Shown: positions 24,930-36,344 of the stretch, piece after piece
Layout of the letters: every line of letters begins with the position of its first letter
Position numbering within the stretch: the first letter of the stretch is position 1
Assembly: GCA_950295325.1 (NCBI GenBank)
Contig: OX485805.1
Coordinates: 23,299,501 to 23,363,500, forward strand
DNA from: Polytrichum commune
Lineage: Eukaryota; Streptophyta; Polytrichopsida; Polytrichales; Polytrichaceae
Direction of reading: 5' to 3'
Length of the DNA: 64,000 nt
The notes under the pieces: generated by a model
What the model saw: the letters and a program-made list of their open reading frames with translations, nothing else
What the model was told of the DNA's origin: nothing
Database searches by the model: none
Position numbers and translations under genes: made by a program

Positions 24930-26005
24930 GGGGAGGGGAGTGAAGGGAGGCGCTTCATTCGCGCTCTGACGGCTGCAGCGCCCGCCGATCCCGCCGATCC
25001 GCGCCTCGCTATTGTGTCCGATCTCGCCATCCAGGCACAGGATCCTGATCGCGAGTCAGCTGCTGCATCACCTGATGATCCCACTGCCCAGTTTGCACGC
25101 TCATCGCTGCAGTTTTGCCTGCTTTGAACTTGTTGGAATCCTTTCCGAGCTTCCGAGCTTTCGTCACTACGCAAGCCTACTTAGCTCCGCTGAACTAACT
25201 TCCGAGTGTTGGTTGATGGGTTGAGCTTATAACTTCGAAAGAAAGGTGGATGGCTTGGTGGGCCATTACTAACATCGTACCTGATTTGGACAGGTGCAGA
25301 GGCTACCATGTACTATGTAGTTTTTGTAAGTGCCACATTGCGCTTTAAGTTAGTCGCAATCGGATGCCGCGAATGAGAGTTTCTCTTCGGAGGGTGCAGT
25401 TCCTGCCACACTCGGATACTTAGTTACGGCAGCTGGATGAGGCTGGACTTGGGAATGTTTGGTGCTCCAAAGATTTAGCGGGGTGGTATGGTGTGGTGTC
25501 GCAGCTCGCTTGAGTAATTTGTGATTAAATTTCATTCTCGGTTGCAAGGTTTACTTCTTCCTCCGGACAACGCAGCTTAACTTGGTCATCAAGTTTTTCG
25601 AAAACTACAAACGAGTGTATCTCGGTGCATTAATGCATTTATTTCTCGCTACCGACCTCGACCAGCTGGACATCGAAGTTGCACCAGACTTTGTGAAATT
25701 CCCTTGGACCATCTGGATTGGCTCGAGTCCTCCGAAAGAGTGGATAAACCGCAAAATGCGCACACTTTATACATGTGGTAGATCTCCACATTTGAGAAAC
25801 AGATTCTTGCAGGGGGGGAATTCTTGCAACCTAATATGTGTTGGAGGGATCACCAACAGAAACTTTAGTTCGCACACATCAATTTTGAGCTCCACGAAAA
25901 TGACAGGGTGAAGCAAAAGAGACATGTACTTGAGGGGATCTGCAGCAAGAATTTTGTAGGAAAGACTAAATATTTGAGCAGCAAGTGAGTGAGGGTTTAG
26001 TGGCT
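24930..26005 (+). promoter_or_regulatory. GC-richer upstream region and probable promoter / 5' UTR of the receptor kinase
   Basis: Base composition rises sharply at about 24930-25110, with many CG dinucleotides, in an otherwise AT-rich window. The stretch runs without a defined transposon up to the receptor start codon. Open frames on both strands here are a by-product of the composition and lack domains. A transcription start and possible 5' UTR introns cannot be fixed from the sequence. Confidence 0.4.
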
Positions 26006-29000
26006 ATGGCGTGGCACTCCACCAGGCTTGCACTGGGCTGCTACCTCTTCACCTTCTTCCTCCTGGTGCCCTTGCCCTCCGCCGAAGCTGCCACCCGCTG
26101 GTCTGACGGTATGTGCTCCGAAACCTCTTGCAAACCAATTTCTCGGAAAGACTTTTCGAGCAGCTGGAAGTTTGTGAGATCCTCACAGTGCTGAAAGAAG
26201 TTTAGGTGGCATGAACTCTTCCGAGATTTTTTTCTCAGAAGACGGAAGGGTTGACCCTCGAATTCTTCACTACAAGACTCTGTTGCCATCCTCCTGCCAT
26301 CCTCCATTGCCTCCTGAAATGGCCAATAGTTCTGGAGAAGTCTACCGTGCTACATTGGTTTGCAAATTTAGATGCTTCCACAGATCTTTCACTCTAGAAG
26401 TGGGCTGAGCGAATTTGATTGTGCAAGATAGGTCCAGAATCTGGTCCTTGCTAGATTAAATTTCTGTAGAAAATCTTATATTACATCCGCACTTTTTTAA
26501 AACCTGGATTGAGGCTTGTCAGGATACTTTCTTGAATGATTTCTCCCTGTAGTATTGCAAAAGGGTTAACCCCTAAATTCCTACTCCAAGGCTCTGTTAG
26601 CATCCTCCATTGCCGCCTGAAAGGCCAAGATTTGCGAGAAGCCTACCATGCTACATTGGTTTACAATTTAGATGCACCGGAAGCCGCAGCTTCCATAGAT
26701 CTTTCACTCTCAAAGTGGGTTGAGTGAATTTGATTGTGGGAGATATGACAAGGATTTCATTCTTGCTGGGTTAAGTTTCTGTAAAATGTATCTTGTAATA
26801 CATCTGCACTTTCTTAGAACCCGGATTGAGGCTTGTCAGGATACCATCTGGAATGACTTTTCCCTGTAGTAGTAGTAGCCTCCAGGGTCCATTGTCAATT
26901 TTGGGAGAAGAAGGCAGGTAGAGGAAGATGACCTAATTTGGCTTCAACCTTGGGATGAATTTCGCCTTGACATGCTCCCTGCATTCTTACAATGCCAGAG
27001 CACCCTTTTGAAGAGTTTGTCAAAGCACCGTCTTGAAGAACTGGGTTTCATTGGTGTCAGCAGATCCCATTCTGGGGGTCTTGTCTGATGAGGTGATTCA
27101 GCTGGTAGATGTTGAGGTTTGGAAGAACATGAGATCATTGTACTGATGAAAATAATTGGTAAGGAATGCAGTTAGCGCTCTACAAGAGCTTCGAGTTTCT
27201 TGGAATTCAACAGCGCTGACGCAAAATTGGACATGGAAGTCTGATCCATGTTGGAACAACTGGCTAGGTGTTTACTGCTCCCAAGAGATAGTCATCTCGC
27301 TGTAAGTTTATCAGCACAACACTCTTCAAGTTTTTAGCTCGAAGCTCTGCAGCTTATGTGTATGCTTTTGAAGATGGTGTGGTCTATGATTGGGGTTTAT
27401 TAAGTGTGATTTATTACATGCACAGTATGTGTATATATATACATCTTCTAAGGTCCGTAGGAAAATTATCCCTTCATTTGCAGTACAAACTTAACAAAGT
27501 CTGGATGTTGTGTGCCTCGAACAGGAACTTGTATCAAGCTGGTCTGATGGGTACCCTGTCTCCAGCAATTGGAAAACTCACCAACCTATCCTACCTGTAA
27601 GTTAGTAGATCTATCTGTGATTTGACTTACTTCACAAATTTATCAAAACTATACAGATTCTGGACATGAACAAAAAATCCTCACAGTACGTGTATCCGTC
27701 AACACTGAAATGGTTTGATTCTATATGATTGATGAAGTGAGATTTCTCAGTATTGCTGCCGACTTTTCACTATATATTTTTTTCCAGTGTTCTTATAATA
27801 TAGATGATACTGTATGCAGAAACTTAGCTGGAAATCCTGGACTGAGTGGACCCATTCCAGAGGAAATTGGCAACCTAAGCCATTTGTACATCATGTAAGT
27901 TCATCTACTGCCTTTCAATTTGAGCTCTCTTTTGCTAGTTTGCAATGAACAATGTACATGTATCGCATGTAGAAATAGCAGTTAATAGATGTTTCATCCG
28001 TGCAGGGACTTATCAAATTGCAGTTTCTCTGGAAGGATCCCATTTGGGCTAGGGAAATTGGAAAACTCAAGTTCAATGTGAGTATCCTCTGCCACCTCTC
28101 CAACTTCCTCTGCTTTGTTGGTTTGATAGTCTCCAAATCCAATATTTAATTTGTCTGGCTGGGATGGCACAGAATTATGTGGTGAATTGTAGATTCCCAC
28201 ACTTCATACTCAATTCACAATTGTTTGTTTGTATTGTCAATGGCTTTTCTCGGTTAAGGAGTTGAAGATTTGTCTTGTAGTAAATCCTTATGTCTATTGG
28301 CATTGCAGATATTTGAACAACAATCAGCTAAGTGGGGAGCTTCCGAACACCATTGGGCAGTTGCTAAATATTCTTCAACTATCCTTCGCATATAATTACC
28401 TCTCCGGCGGTATCCCTGTCTCTTCACCAAATGGATACACTGTGGGTTTAAACAATCTCACATCCTTGCTGATCTTGTGAGTATATAGGTCTAACTATCC
28501 AAGACATTCCTTTAATTCTGCACTGTAAATTAACTCACATGGTCAAACTAGTGGATGTTCTGGATTTTCTGGATCAAACGAGTGAGTGTTCTGGATAATT
28601 CTTCCACCTTGTGTAGTGATTCCATTTTGTAGATTTTAATCTTCAAGATTGCATAATTCCAGGAAACTTTTGATTGTTTCAGATAAGTTGTAGAGATGGA
28701 TGGCATTGGGCGATGTTGCTGGTTCTATTCTGACATAACTTGGTGTAGTTAGTTCCTCCCATGATTTGTTAAGAGCTCCTGAGGGAAAGGCTGAAATGTC
28801 TTTCAAGTATTTTGTGCATAACATGATTAATATGTGCATCAACTTCGGGTGGGTGTGGACAGAGACTTGAGAAACAACAACCTGAGTGGTGGAATTCCTG
28901 CAACCTTGGGTCAGATGGAAAATCTGACCACGTTGTATCTTGGGAACAATGCACTCAGTGGGTGCTTACAGTGTGCAATATCAGCAGGAGGGAATTATGG

Positions 29001-32000
29001 ACTTAACAATCTCACACAAATTAGAAGCATGTAAGCAAGAGAACCTAGACTTAAACCCTAAGCCCTTGCATATATTTCCTACTAATTGCATTGCATAGAT
29101 GTCATGTGACATTATATCGTGCGTCAAGCGATGTCTTTGCACTTACACCTTCCAGGCATTTTAGAAAAATCCTGGCCTTTTGCATGTTCTACTTGAAGAT
29201 TTACAATCTGACTGTCAAGAATCGTTGTGTTTGGACTTTTCCTCTCCAGAGACATCAGCAAGAACGCTTTCAGTGGTCCTCTGCCGGATCTTTTCTTGCA
29301 GTTGCCGTTAATAAACAAATTGTAAGTATCATTGCTTCCCCATGGCAGTCACCTATGTCACCAGATTTACGCATATGACAATCTAATTTTTTGGGTCAAT
29401 GAGGCTTGTGATGACCTGCTTAACTCACAGCAAATGTGAAAATACTTCTTTAATAAACCTATCAATTCATTTACTTCCTGTAATTTTGCCAAACAAACTG
29501 GACATATCATCTGTGGTAGTGCGGAGATCAATGTCTTTGTTAATGCGACTCATTCATAAACCTAATGAATTATATATTGTTCACAGGAATTTGAGTTACA
29601 ACCAGTTCAGTGGAATTCTTGATGGAAACCTGCGGAATTCTGGGCATGTTGATGTCCTCCTCAACTACAACAATATCTCTGTTGTGGCCAACTTGCCATC
29701 TCTATTTCTTAATCCAGTGTACGGCATAGCACTAAACCCCAAAACCTCTTTTCCCTTTCTTTACCAGTCTGAAGGACTGGGTTATTAGAGTGGTGGCAGA
29801 TGATCCTAGTTGTGTCTGATGTTGTGGTAAGTACTAAGGACCAAGTGTCTCAAGAAGTAAAATACATGTGCAAAAAGTGTGAGATTGTAAGTCTGGCCAC
29901 ATCCCTTCCTTTCACTACAGTACACTAAACATCTGATTAATGTGGCATTAAAATCTGTATCCCATGTTAATTAGAGTGGTCTTCATGACTTGCCACCAAG
30001 TGTTATATGACACCCTCTCTAGTTGCCACCCAGTGATTGCAAGGCAATTAATGTGGGTTGATGAAGAATAGTGCAGGCCACACTAAATTGGTTGTTTAGT
30101 TTAGTCATCAAAACTTTTCTTACCGGGACTTTTTGCAGTCATCAATGAGCTGGCTGGTCTCTTCCTATCTGTGAGTTGTTTGTGTTATTCATGGATCATG
30201 TGATAATATTTTTTGCAGGCTTGAGGGCAACCCTGCTTGTGAAAATCAATCTTACCCAATAGCTGATGCATGCCGCCTCTCAACCCCCATGCAAGGACCA
30301 CCATACTGGCAGCAACAAACAACATGCTCAACACTCTGTGACCAGAACTCTGTTGTGCATCCCAGTACTTGCAACTGCTCCTACCCTCTAGTCTGCAACA
30401 TGTATTTTGGGTGGAACCAAACTTTTGGTCTGATTGGATCAAGGGTTGGTGATCTGCGGCGATCAATGGCTGTAGAGCTCAAAATGGAGTTTGAGCAGAT
30501 ATGGGTTGAGCGCGTGATGTTTCATAACTCGAGTGAAAGTCAGTTACTTGCAAAACTCTTGTTCTATCCCCCTGCAACAACAACACAGTGGGGTTTACCT
30601 GAGATTACCTCTGTGCAGTCTCAACTAGGAAACAAAACCATCAACCTTGCAGAGTACAGCCCGTATGGTCTCTTATCAGCCACCCTGCGTGCACCGCCAC
30701 TGATTGAAGGTACGAAACAAAACAGTGGAATAGAGTTTGAAGTCTAGGGTTTAGGGTTTAGGATTTAAAGGTTATTGTCTTCATGGCAATGCTCCTCTTG
30801 TGAACATGATTGGTGTACATTCCACCAGCAAGGGGTGGCTTAAAGCCGGATCCCATTCGAGCTCCAAGGTTAAGCTGCCTAAGGCCAGAATAGTGCTTGG
30901 ATGGGTGACCTTCCTATGCACTTGATTTTTGATGCACCCTACCACTATGGTCCACTCAATCATAATGGGAGTATCCAGGTGAACTAGATATTTTCAGCCC
31001 AGCATGTGGGAACCTAGGGGCTTCCCCTTGGGGGGAGATAGGTGCTGGCCAGCTTGTCTGTGCCTGTTGAAGGTGTCCACCTTTGAAAGGAGGGAGTAGT
31101 CTTTGAGGTCTCTCTAATTCTTGTGATGCCCGTTCTGGGATTACATATACACTTAGACCACACTTAAAGATGAAGCAACACCAAACTTCATGCTGGTGGC
31201 AAAATTGGAGTCATCTTTTCTTCCCCACCAGTAGCACCAACAGATGTTATTGAATATTTTTGCAGGTACGTCGAATACAACCACGACTGTGAAGCCCAAT
31301 CACCACACTTTGCCCATCATTTTGGGAGCCATCGGCGGGGTCCTTGCTTTTTTAATTCTTTCTGGGTTGATGTTGTGCTACGTGAATCACAAGAGAGGTC
31401 CAAAACAACCTCCCCTGGACTATGCATCCGGTAAGCTCCATTATTCATTAATAGGGTATTTTGTCGAAGAAATTACACTTTTGGCTTCTGTTTTTCCTAC
31501 TTGCAGGATCTTAATCTTATCTCTCCTGGTTTCCTTATGCCAAAGTTGAGGTCTTATGCTATACAACAATTTTCTTGAGCCTTTCCCTTGCCTCTGGAGA
31601 GCAGTAGCAGAAAACTCAAGTCAAAGATATATCCACTGTCTGGAACTGATGAAGTCAGTTGAGCTTCCTCCATATAGATCGTTGTTGTGTATGCATGCCC
31701 CTGGTCAAGTGGCTTGCCTATTTCCGTGTGTGATTTGATTTCTACTACATTTTAGTTTCTGATCGCTTCCTGTTGATTGCTTTGATATGAGTATGTAACT
31801 CCAAAAGCTTTTGTATTAAGTAAATCTCTTGATGCTTTTTTTTGGTTTACTGATTACCATTATCTGCGAGTGTTGTTTGAACCCCAATTCTTATAAGGAT
31901 ACATACTTTTTGTGAACATCTGTACCAAGCATGGTGGGCCTATGTTTACTATGTTTTCCAGGTTTGTCACTTTGGTTCCTCTAGTTAGCACAAACCATAA

Positions 32001-35000
32001 CTCTCAACCCTGGTGTGGCACAGAAATATTCTCCCTCAGCCGTAAACAGTACGCAAGCTGTTTCATCATGTACGAGGAGATAAAATATGCCACAAGGAAC
32101 TTCAACAAGGGGAACAGGATTGGGGAAGGAGCCTATGGAGCAGTTTACAAGGTTAATAGCTCATTGTCTTCCCTCCCTCCCTCTTATGAATAATTAGCTG
32201 TGATGTAGGGTAATGCAATCCACTTCCTTAGAGCAAACCCGCTGGTTGCCGTATGTGTATCCACAAAGCCTCCCACATCCATCCAATTTTTGCTTTCTAG
32301 ATGTGAATGTGGGTGCATTCTCCCACCGGTTGATATCTATATGCACATTCCAAGAAGCTTTTTTGGATCTAACCGTGTTCAAATGTGGATATGTCAGTGG
32401 GTGAGAGCCATCTCAACTTATTTTCAACGTAAAATCCACTTTTTATTCACAATAAATGTTTATGAATATGGATACGGATATGGATATGGATACAGCAACT
32501 GGGAATAATGTCTTGCTCTTAGTAAATATCATCCCTTACTGACAGGATTTTGATCATTTGGACAGGGAACAATGAGGGACGGCACTGAAGTAGCAGTAAA
32601 GGAGCTGCCATTGAATGCTAAGCAAGCGGTCGACGACTTCATCAACGAAGTGCAACTCGTGCATAGTTTGCAGCATAAGAACCTTGTGAAATTACGTGGT
32701 TGTTCAGTGAACGGCAGTAGCCGGCTCCTTGTGTATGAATATGTGGAGAACAAAAGCCTTGCACAAGCCTTGTTTGGTAAGTGGCTACACACACTTTTTC
32801 CGGTGCTATTAAATTGGAGCTCCACATTCCTTTGTTTACTACAACCTTATGGTAATGCATCAATGTGATCCTATTGGCGATCATGCAATCCATACCAAGA
32901 CCAAAGAAATTCCAAAGTCAAGCGATTCCATTTGAGAGCAAACTTTTGGACCCAAGGACTTTACACTAGGTTCCGGGTGCAAGGCATGAGAAAATGAACT
33001 GGCACTAATGTGGCAATCACTTTCTCCACCAAATCTCAACAGTCCCCACTTCTAGTTTGAGAAACCAATCTTCAGGCTTGGATCCAATCTTGAGTCCGAA
33101 AGGGAACCCCATCAAGGGCTGTTTTCAATCCCAAGTTTCTTGGACCCGGACCCTGATGTGAACCCACCTGCACGTATTGACCAACGTTGGATGGGTGTAT
33201 AGGTGAACACAACAGTATCAATATCCAATATCAATGATGGTCTCAAGAACCTACCTGACTGCTTTTAAATTTTGTAATATCACTTGAATATTGGTGCTTG
33301 GTAGGTCTTACAAGACTAGAGAATCTTCGTATACCCTAAGTCATTACTAGTGTCAACATTATCCTAATACCAAATTGATACTAGGGTAAACGGCTGCAAA
33401 TGGTACCAAAAAAGAAAGGCTCGCAACATATCCTCATTGTGTTTACCTAAATGGTTTAAAAAATAGTTGATACCAGTCTAACACCGGTTTTCACAATCTT
33501 TGAGGTGCTTATATTCTGTACAGATCCAACAAAGGCATTATTGTTGGAATGGCCATTTCGGTACAACATTGCTTTGGGGATGGCAAAGGGGCTAGCATAC
33601 CTTCATTCGAAAGGTGACAGACATCAACGCCTCGCCCATGGGGATATCAAAGCAAGCAGTATACTTCTGGACAGGCGCTTGGAGCCCAAGATTGCCGATT
33701 TCGGTCTCGCAAGGCTATGTCAAATGAACTCAAGAAAAGTGCTCACTCGCATCGACAGAAAGAGGTGAGTGACTTCTTTGGAGTTCGTGATTGGTTGTTT
33801 CTTTTGAGTTTTTTTACTTGTTTATTTTATATGTCTTGGGAGGGAATGAAGCTCTGGAGGAGGATAATGAGGTAGACGTGCCTAATTTTAGTTACTGACT
33901 AGGTGTGACTCCAAGAATAAATAAAATAGACATTTATCTAAAAGAATTGGACTATGTGCTTAAGATGTGATAACAATTTTAGGCTTATTATATGACCATT
34001 TAAGGAGCACGAGAATCTTCACTTTGATAATGAATATGATGTTCATATGAACTCCAAAAATTATGAGAAAATTGAGTATGCTAAGCATATTGCACTAATT
34101 GCGTATTTCATAGTCTAGGAGAAGTGGGTTAGTTGGAAAAAGTAACCACTTATGACCCATCTACCTTACTGATTTGTGTGCTTATTATTGGGAAAAAGGG
34201 GTTATGTGGCCCCAGAATATGCTTTGCATGGCCAGCTCCAGCCTAAGACCGATGTTTTTAGCTTTGGGATCATAGCACTGGAGCTCGTCACTGGCCGCGA
34301 GAACATGAACCCTGACCTCCCTAGGGATGAGCAATATCTTCTGGCATGGGTAAGTCTGTTTCTCAGACAATGGCTATCAAATATTTCCGCATTGTGGTTC
34401 TCTACTTCCTGGTTTTCTTCATTTCCCTCATCATTCCCACTAAATAATCCCACATGGGGGATGGGGCTGCAATCATTCCTCCTTGACAACAAATATGTGG
34501 AAGATCAATTATGTATTGTTGGCATCATTTGAAGTGCTAAGTAGTAATAGTATGAGCCCCTATTGTGGGCGTGTCCAACTCCAGATACTATTCTAAACGT
34601 TAGGTCCAATAGGGACTTGTCTCATCTGGTTAGCAATTGCAAATCACACAGATTTTCGTTTCAAGTTTCAGAATTGGAGTTGAGATGCAAAAGCTTCAGG
34701 AGGTCAAAGTGAATATTATCTTTCTTTCTTTTTTCTTTTAAGTGATCACACAGGTCCTCCCAATTGTGTACACTATTGAACCTAGAGTATTGTTACACAT
34801 CTCTTTCTAGCGTCCATTCTTAAAAACAAACCTTGCCGTATACCACTTGAATACAGGTGTCCAATTTAGGTTAGTGACCACATAAGGCCTACATGCGTCA
34901 AGGTAAGCGGACTTGATTCAGTCACTGATCTTAAGTGGTCACCTCTATTTGAATCGTGTTAGGTATGGATCTAAGAATGGACACCAAAATAACATCTTTT

Positions 35001-36344
35001 CAAATGAGATCAGACTATGTGATCAGATTTTGATAACTATTCTAGGATCAACAGTCAACATAATTGGCGGGACCTATATGATCATTCAAGATAAAAGAGA
35101 AACTTCACGTTGCTAATGAATAAGGTGGACGTGTGTTATGTGGATACTTTTCTCTCTGCACCCACTTCTCGTAGGATATGAAAGATGTGATTAGTGTGAG
35201 ATGCAAATCCAAACCATGTCTGATAATGTAGCATCCATTTGCCTCATAATTTTTGGAGCTCATATGAATATCTCATTCATTCTCAAAGTGAAGATTCTCG
35301 CGCTCATTAAGTGGTCATATAAGTCCCCCAATCATTTTGACTCATGGGCCTAGAATGGTTAGCAAGACTAGAGTGGACGCTAGAACCCCCTTATCATAAC
35401 ATAGTCCTAGGTCCTACTTAGATTCACCGTAAGTGCAAAAGGTGAAGGCTTTCATGAATGTGAAGCACTTGAGTTTCTATTTCTTCTCTACTTGGAATCA
35501 AATATAGGGCATTTGCTGGCTTTGCCCTTTTAGGGGAGAGACTACATTCATGGATTTGGTTCTAGAGGGCTCGAGGTAATTTTTAGTCCCAGTTCAATGG
35601 ACATCTTTGTAATCATTACCTCAAGTCCTCTCTTGTTGTAACGTGCCTAGTATGATTATTTCAAAAAAAATAAAAATTCTATAACGCATGATGTGACATT
35701 ATGCGACTAGCCTCTTGTTCATATTATTTAACCCTTAGGGGAGAGAACACACAATGCTTGAGCATGTAGTCCAGTCTCTCTTCAACACTGTGTCTTTTTT
35801 GTGTCCGTTCTTAAATCCACACCTACCCACATACCACTCAAATGTAGGTGTCTATAATCGTACTATGTTGGAATAAGGGGCGTCTGCCTTACACCTATTG
35901 GTATGAGCTCGAAAAGCTATGAGGAAAATGGCTATGGCCTCGATCTGGACTTGCTAATTATCTCTTACTAATTGCTCGCGCATTCAAAGTCCTCAGAAAT
36001 CTGGGAGCGGAGCTGAAAGTTTCCTCTCCAGAACCACTAACCTTATATAATCTCCTCGTATGATTGTCATTCAGGCGTGGAAGCTGTACGAAGAGAAACG
36101 GATACTCGATCTCATCGACCCAAAAGTGAAGGAAGGAATTGATGAAGAACAAGCCCATCTTTTAATCCAAGTGGCCCTTTTGTGCTCACAAGGTGACCCA
36201 ACGTCCCGGCCGAACATGATGCGCGTGGTGTCCCTGCTGTCAGGAGACTCTCCCGTCCCCGATGTCCCCGTAAGGCCCACATTCTTAGGGATAGCTGACC
36301 CTAATAAACTGCTGCCTCAGCCAGATAGAATTTTCACATGGTAA
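26006..36344 (+). CDS. LRR receptor-like kinase with HPCA1-like ectodomain and LRR-VIII-2-like (probable pseudo-)kinase, 16 exons
   Basis: Predicted type I membrane receptor of 895 residues. Exons: 26006-26108, 27172-27301, 27525-27596, 27820-27894, 28006-28077, 28309-28476, 28863-29030, 29250-29321, 29587-29718, 30219-30709, 31266-31430, 31985-32151, 32566-32776, 33524-33764, 34199-34349, 36075-36344. All junctions are GT-AG, phases match throughout, and there is no internal stop. Order: signal peptide (1-28, ending SAEA), LRR N-cap with DPCWNNWLGVYC, about nine LRRs (78-330), Cys-rich juxtamembrane ectodomain (331-494), membrane helix (510-534), kinase (about 575-895). The start is chosen because the ATG directly opens a signal peptide. 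The ectodomain fits LRR-VIII-1 and the kinase LRR-VIII-2. Uncertain points: the exon 12 acceptor (31985 or 32024, both in phase) and the 3' end, where a strong donor GTAAGA overlaps the stop codon. Confidence 0.88.
26230..26877 (+). repeat. About 320-bp tandem duplication within intron 1 of the receptor gene
   Basis: Two adjacent blocks, about 26230-26558 and 26560-26877, share long colinear matches ('CTACATTGGTTT', 'CACAGATCTTTCACTCT/CATAGATCTTTCACTCT', 'GATTGAGGCTTGTCAGGATAC', 'TCCCTGTAGTA'). They differ by substitutions and small indels. They lie between the signal-peptide exon and the LRR N-cap exon and contain no coding frame that fits the gene. Confidence 0.75.
27172..29718 (+). other. 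LRR-encoding exon block (exons 2-9), including a duplicated 168-nt exon pair
   Basis: Exon 2 encodes the N-terminal cap (DVSALQELR..NWTWKSDPCW). Exons 3, 5 and 8 are exactly 72 nt and exon 4 is 75 nt, each a phase-2 unit of one LRR (24 or 25 residues). This is the classical plant LRR exon structure. The extra residue in exon 4 (NLAGNPGLSG) also occurs at the matching repeat of HPCA1. Exons 6 and 7 are both 168 nt, each carries two LRRs, and they end in similar GLNNLTSL and GLNNLTQI sequences, indicating an internal exon duplication. Exon 9 is 132 nt and covers the last, irregular repeat. Confidence 0.85.
30219..30709 (+). other. Exon 10: Cys-rich LRR-VIII-1-type juxtamembrane ectodomain
   Basis: Encodes residues 331-494. 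It starts LEGNPACENQ, which corresponds to the ADNQVCQD position of HPCA1. It continues through a CSTLC (C-x3-C) and CNC (C-x-C) pair separated by ten residues, then SYPLVCNM, a helical stretch, and a FYPP/Y-PYG tail before the membrane exon. The arrangement C-x3-C .. C-x-C-x-x-P parallels the extra cysteines in the HPCA1 ectodomain. No malectin-like domain is present, unlike LRR-VIII-2 receptors. Its function as a redox or ligand-sensing module is inference. Confidence 0.75.
31266..31430 (+). other. Exon 11: transmembrane segment
   Basis: Encodes a Thr/Asn-rich stem followed by one hydrophobic helix (about residues 510-534, TLPIILGAIGGVLAF..) and a basic stop-transfer NHKRGPK. This places the LRR part outside and the kinase inside. 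A GxxxG-like GAIGG motif lies in the helix, which could favour helix packing (inference). Confidence 0.85.
32777..33523. other. Intron 13 with repeat-like intergenic-type sequence
   Basis: A 747-bp intron with donor GTAAGTGG and acceptor TGTACAG. Phrases such as 'CCAAAGAAATTCCAAAGTC..GAGAGC..TTGGACC' also occur near 40945-41000, so a dispersed repeat has inserted here. No coding sequence. Confidence 0.6.
33960..35352. repeat. Inverted repeats in introns 14 and 15 that bracket exon 15
   Basis: A roughly 100-bp segment in intron 14 (about 33960-34075; words GAGCACGAGAATCTTCACTTT and TCATATGAACTCCAAAAATTATGAG broken by mismatches) is matched in reverse complement at about 35248-35352 in intron 15. 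A related single copy lies near 40615-40690, so the source is a dispersed element. The two arms could pair in the pre-mRNA and loop out exon 15, which encodes the APE-to-LAW part of the kinase. Confidence 0.6.

Larger units (their letters stand above)
31985..36344 (+). other. Kinase-encoding exons 12-16: LRR-VIII-2/DUF26-type fold with altered catalytic motifs
   Basis: Present: Gly loop GEGAYGAVYK (596-605), VAVK lysine K617, alpha-C glutamate E633, the family signature ENKSLAQALF, DFG (734-736), APEY (760-763), FSFGIIALELVTG and the LLAW-AWKLYEE junction. Altered: HRD is HGD (714-716), the catalytic-loop Asn is S721, and the usual AGT between TRI and the GY of GYxAPE is D753-R754-K755. The ATP-binding lysine and DFG Asp remain, so nucleotide binding is possible, but phosphotransfer is doubtful. 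Each change can arise by one base substitution per codon while frame and splice sites stay intact, which suggests a retained pseudokinase rather than a dying gene. Confidence 0.8.

Noticed and set aside
24779-25174. 131-codon minus-strand frame upstream of the receptor gene
   Set aside because: Open because of local GC-rich composition; a + strand frame is open in the same bases and neither shows a domain.
26006-36344. The receptor gene as a pseudogene
   Set aside because: All 16 exons keep phase, all splice sites are canonical and no stop interrupts the frame. The altered kinase motifs are substitutions rather than disruptions.
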